From Chloroflexi bacterium TSY (GTDB lineage Bacteria; Chloroflexota; Anaerolineae; Caldilineales; Caldilineaceae), in NCBI GenBank assembly GCA_019217005.1, contig JAHBNG010000006.1, positions 62,001 through 126,000 on the forward strand: a stretch of 64,000 bases of DNA, written 5' to 3'. A program made the translations under genes and the position numbers. Shown here in pieces: positions 62,359-64,000 of this stretch. The notes beneath the pieces were generated by a model. It saw only the letters and a program-made list of their open reading frames with translations. It was not told the DNA's origin and made no database searches. How positions within the stretch are numbered: the first letter of the stretch is position 1; every line of letters begins with the position of its first letter.

Positions 62359-62445
62359 AAGTACCTTTATAGAGATTTACGATTTTTGTTCGCAAAGCGG
62401 TTGTTTCGACTTTGACGTTTTACGAAAAAAAATCGTAAATCGCCT

Positions 62446-63444
62446 CTATCGATATCGCACACGGGGATCAAAGAAGGGATAAGCCAGATCGACTAATAAA
62501 GATGCTGTGGCGATGCCGACGATCGAGAGCAGAGTAATCCCCATAATCAAGTTATAATCTGCTGAGATAATGCCATTGTAGAGCGCAAAACCAATGCCTG
62601 GATAACTAAAGACCACTTCTGTGATGAGTGCACCTTCGAAGATTGCGCCCAAGGACAACGCCAAATCTGTGACCTGGGGGAGCATGGTGTTGCGAATCAG
62701 ATAGGAAAACAGAATCTTTCGTTTGGGCAACGCGGCCATTTCAGCATACTGAACATAGTCGCTAGAGACTTCGCTCGACGTGAGCGCTTTGGACATGATG
62801 AAGCGAAAGGCCGTTGCACCAACCACAATTGAGAGGGCGGGCAGAAAGCTGTGACGGAATAGACTGCTGATGTAAGTCCACGTAAAGCCCGGTGTACCTT
62901 TTGCTCCGCCAACCAGTGGAAAGAGCGGAAAGTAAAAGGTCAGCAGCATCAACAGAATAAAGGCAATGATAAAATAGGGTACTGGATAAATCGTAATGAG
63001 AGAGTTTTCGAGAACCCGGGCCCACCACTGATTGGGGAAATAACCCGCCAATGTACCAAGAATCAGCCCTGAAAACCAAGCGATCAATGTTGCCACGCCC
63101 AGAAGACCGATGGTCCATCCGATGGCGTTTGCGATCATCGTATTAACTTCCATCGGGAACGAGCTAAATGATGGGCCTAGGTCGCCACGGATCACGCGGG
63201 ACCAGAAGGCAACATATTGATCCCAAATGGTGCCATCGAGCCCGTAGAGATCTTCCAGTGATTCACGCAGAGCCACAGTTGCCTCTGGACTCAAGTTTTG
63301 AAACGTCGTCAAACGACCGATTGCTTGTTCTACTGGATTGACAGGAGATAGGCGTGGAATCATGAAGGTGACGCTGACGCCGATAAAGATCACTAGCACC
63401 CACTGCACCAGTCTGGGTAGTATATATTCCTTAAATAAGGTCAC
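62446..63444 (-). CDS. OppB/DppB-like permease
   Basis: A 332-residue permease starting GTG (63444). Six or so spans. Family marks: ILPRLVQWVLVIFIGVSVTF, a GLDGTIWDQYVAFWSRVIRG segment, DLGPSFSSFPMEV, and the EAA-like MAALPKRKILFSYLIRNTML. First gene of the transporter here; no peptide-binding protein gene is within the window upstream. The sequence before it carries a relative of the CCATCCAAATCCGCTGTAGT leader word (63472-63491). Confidence 0.9.
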   Translation of the reverse strand: MTLFKEYILPRLVQWVLVIFIGVSVTFMIPRLSPVNPVEQAIGRLTTFQNLSPEATVALRESLEDLYGLDGTIWDQYVAFWSRVIRGDLGPSFSSFPMEVNTMIANAIGWTIGLLGVATLIAWFSGLILGTLAGYFPNQWWARVLENSLITIYPVPYFIIAFILLMLLTFYFPLFPLVGGAKGTPGFTWTYISSLFRHSFLPALSIVVGATAFRFIMSKALTSSEVSSDYVQYAEMAALPKRKILFSYLIRNTMLPQVTDLALSLGAIFEGALITEVVFSYPGIGFALYNGIISADYNLIMGITLLSIVGIATASLLVDLAYPFFDPRVRYR

Positions 63445-63518
63445 AGTCTATTGCCCTTATAATCAAAAATGCTACAGCGGAATTGGATAGGAACAGATTT
63501 TGTTTGCCAATGAAGGTG

Positions 63519-63708
63519 GTGTTCTGTAAAGTAAGTTTTGACGGGTTTGTTTGGAGTTATCAAGATTTTGTTGACACAGTAGCAGTGTTCTGTAAAATAA
63601 GTTCTGATACACTAAGATCTCGTGATTTAGCCGAGTGCAGCTCATGGTTTTACGGTATCATAATTTTTCTGCCAGAACAGTAGTGTTTTGTCAGATAAGT
63701 TATGATAC
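63519..63708. repeat. Three copies of an IS630-like end sequence
   Basis: GTGTTCTGTAAAGTAAGTTT at 63519, GTGTTCTGTAAAATAAGTTC at 63585 and GTGTTTTGTCAGATAAGTTA at 63684 share one pattern. The third lies at the stop codon of the transposase at 63700 and looks like the real end of that element; the others look like left-over ends of earlier insertions. No gene in 63445-63699. Confidence 0.55.
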
Positions 63709-64000
63709 AGGTTGGTCATCAGAATCGGTATCCAAAACAGGATAGAAACGCTGGAACTTCTGGCGAGCGAGAGCGGGGGTAAATTGCCATTGAATGGTAG
63801 CGGATTGTTCATTGCGCTCGTTGACAAGAGCAAGGACAACAGTCTCAAGAAGCTCTTTGGAATCAATGCGGCGATCAAGAACTTGGCGAGTGATAACCGA
63901 GAGTTCAATTTCAACCATATTAAGCCAACTCCCGTTGACGGGGGGTATAAACCATCTGAAAGTGCTGAGCCAGAGCGAAAGCTTCCTCAGGCGAAAAGAT
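63700..64000 (-). pseudogene. IS630-family transposase C terminus, frameshifted, window edge
   Basis: At the edge, minus strand. FSPEEAFALAQHFQMVYTPR ends at a stop in its frame; in the next frame NGSWLNMVEIELSVITRQ continues to the end at 63700, with the DDE-family glutamate in SWLNMVEIE and the usual QWQFTPALARQKFQRFYP ending. A frame change lies at the CCCCCCG run near 63945. The rest of the gene is right of the window. Confidence 0.75.

Noticed and set aside
63571..63598. TTGACA and TAAAAT on the plus strand as a promoter
   Set aside because: The boxes overlap a repeated IS630-like end and no gene follows in that direction.
1..64000. tRNA or rRNA genes, especially at the eCIS edges as an integration site
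   Set aside because: None could be recognised by eye on either strand; the eCIS edges are aminotransferase 3'-end repeats instead.

Overview
This 64 kb window looks like chromosome from a Chloroflexota (Caldilineae/Anaerolineae-like) bacterium. That is inference from moderate GC, one-sided operons, a UPF0175/DUF3368 pair, NACHT-HEAT proteins, DUF4157 effectors, BKACE and PhyH enzymes and heavy loads of short inverted-repeat elements; no marker gene or rRNA is present to prove it. Almost every gene is on the minus strand.

Layout. 1-7.1 kb: the 3' part of a class III aminotransferase, two small unknown proteins, a UPF0175/DUF3368 toxin-antitoxin pair, and a NACHT NTPase with eleven near-identical 33-residue HEAT repeats, broken by a frameshift. 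7.1-32.8 kb: an extracellular contractile injection system (eCIS). Its genes run from a sigma70-type promoter at 32.8 kb leftwards: small leader protein, sheath, tube, baseplate chaperone, disordered linker protein, DUF4255 terminator, AAA+ ATPase, CIS_tube, LysM, hub, spike, small unknown, gp25, baseplate J, tail protein I, beta-propeller fibre, and two DUF4157 effectors. The module is bracketed by ~160 bp direct repeats of the 3' end of a glutamate-1-semialdehyde-type aminotransferase gene. 32.9-48 kb: catabolic and transport genes, including an aminotransferase, an amidohydrolase, a membrane patatin, and a polyamine-type ABC transporter whose operon includes a TPP enzyme, with BKACE and DegT-type aminotransferase genes upstream. 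48.6-52.8 kb: a heterodimeric ABC exporter. 53-54.5 kb: an insertion sequence. 54.6-54.9 kb: a candidate structured RNA with its own promoter and tandem terminators. 54.9-59 kb: PhyH dioxygenase, metallophosphoesterase, a nuclease-like remnant, an MFS exporter. 59.1-63.4 kb: an oppBCDF-like peptide transporter. The right edge is an IS630-type remnant.

The main theme is insertional decay. Five short non-coding inverted-repeat families (four with two to four copies, one single copy) and two IS types occur here. They split the sheath gene, the patatin gene, oppF and one effector, and sit in the eCIS leader. The insertions can be undone on paper: deleting the element plus one target duplication restores the reading frame in the patatin, sheath and effector genes. 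Several other genes carry single indels, some in homopolymers, which could be decay or assembly error.
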